This document shows positions 39,347-39,623 of a stretch of DNA of 39,623 nucleotides, piece by piece. Source of the DNA: Gluconobacter kondonii (GTDB lineage Bacteria; Pseudomonadota; Alphaproteobacteria; Acetobacterales; Acetobacteraceae). The notes beneath the pieces were generated by a model. It was not told the origin of the DNA. It made no database searches and saw nothing but the letters and a program-made list of their open reading frames with translations. Position numbers and translations under genes: made by a program. Each line of letters starts with the position of its first letter. Position 1 is the stretch's first letter. Location: contig NZ_BEWP01000020.1 in the NCBI RefSeq assembly GCF_002723995.1, positions 1-39,623 of the forward strand, written 5' to 3'.

Positions 39347-39623
39347 GGTACCGTTGACAAGAGATTCAATCCAAAGCCTCGCGGCGGCGATATTGAGGAA
39401 GCTCATGAAGGACAAGGCGGTTTTGTCGTAGCGGGTTGCAATACGCCGCATCTGCTTGAGTTTGTTGAACATCCGCTCAATGCGATTGCGGTCTCTGTAA
39501 CGCCGCCAGTCTGTTTTCTGTGGAACTGCGGCCTTTTCGTGAGGGAATAACCGGCAGGATACCACGGAGCAGCAGATCCTGGCGGAACCAGTCGCTGTCA
39601 TAGCCCCGGTTGGCCAGCATGGC
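39347..39623 (-). mobile_element. IS5-family element, copy 3, cut by the window edge
   Basis: The end GGTACCGTTGACAAGAG follows a TA and the sequence is nearly identical to copy 1 over 277 bp. A two-base deletion near 39525 (AACTGCGG against AACACTGCGG) shifts the OrfB frame, so YRDRNRIERMFNKLK is no longer in frame with the upstream half. This copy is therefore defective. The stop codon TAG is again partly supplied by the target. The right end lies outside the window. Confidence 0.88.

Overview
The window looks like an accessory plasmid, or a plasmid-derived contig, of an acetic acid bacterium (Acetobacteraceae such as Gluconobacter, Acetobacter or Komagataeibacter). The evidence is an iteron-type repA, mobA/mobC relaxase genes, a parA/RHH partition pair, a plasmid-borne imuA-imuB-dnaE2 mutagenesis cassette with an alphaproteobacterial GTTC-N7-GTTC LexA box, plasmid-borne scpA/scpB, and three same-orientation copies of one 863-bp IS5-type element. 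The last copy runs off the right edge. Base composition is patchy: a very AT-rich two-gene island at the left end, GC-rich genes at 12.3-20 kb that resemble sphingomonad-type DNA, and intermediate DNA elsewhere. This points to repeated acquisition.

Layout. 0.1-1.7 kb: two coupled AT-rich genes of unknown function. 1.7-4.3 kb: mobilisation genes with a nested-palindrome oriT candidate. 4.4-5.6 kb: a tautomerase, a 45-codon ORF and an HNH nuclease remnant. 5.7-8.9 kb: a maintenance cluster of scpB, tyrosine recombinase, Api92-like protein and scpA, with a lox-like inverted repeat just upstream of the recombinase. 9.0-10.25 kb: iterons and repA. 10.3-11.2 kb: IS5-type copy 1, which has replaced the 3' end of an FRG-domain gene. 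11.2-20.0 kb: a defence-island-like stretch with the FRG protein, a three-gene operon (unknown, UPF0489, PD-(D/E)XK nuclease), a PIN-domain protein, a restriction-endonuclease-like protein divergent from a small RHH-type protein, and another nuclease-like protein. Two diverged 60-65 bp repeats bracket the second half. 20.4-22.9 kb: an IS630-type and an IS3-type element with a mazF-like remnant trapped between them. 23-30.4 kb: a block of short genes on both strands around a serine recombinase, with IS5-type copy 2 inserted. 30.7-36.35 kb: imuA, imuB, a 79-aa ORF and dnaE2. 36.4-38.1 kb: parA and parB, a 317-bp tandem duplication of the parB region, short AAACCGGATAA repeats, and a possible structured RNA. 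38.15-39.3 kb: a Cys-rich protein coupled to a truncated PAPS-reductase-family protein, followed by IS5-type copy 3.

The most unusual signal is in the 23-30.4 kb block. A 15-bp sequence, TGACAAGCAGACGAC, recurs at the start of consecutive unrelated genes, so that they share an N-terminal MTDKQTT tag. Five copies are exact, one has a single mismatch and one is degenerate. At four junctions the TGA that opens the repeat is also the stop codon of the preceding ORF, and in two cases the tag forms a 15-17 aa mini-ORF ahead of a larger gene. One exact copy is on the opposite strand about 3.4 kb away. With a serine recombinase heading the array, this looks like a modular stop-start junction through which gene cassettes may have been exchanged. 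That is inference; a shared translation or regulatory element comparable to mycobacteriophage start-associated sequences is the main alternative.
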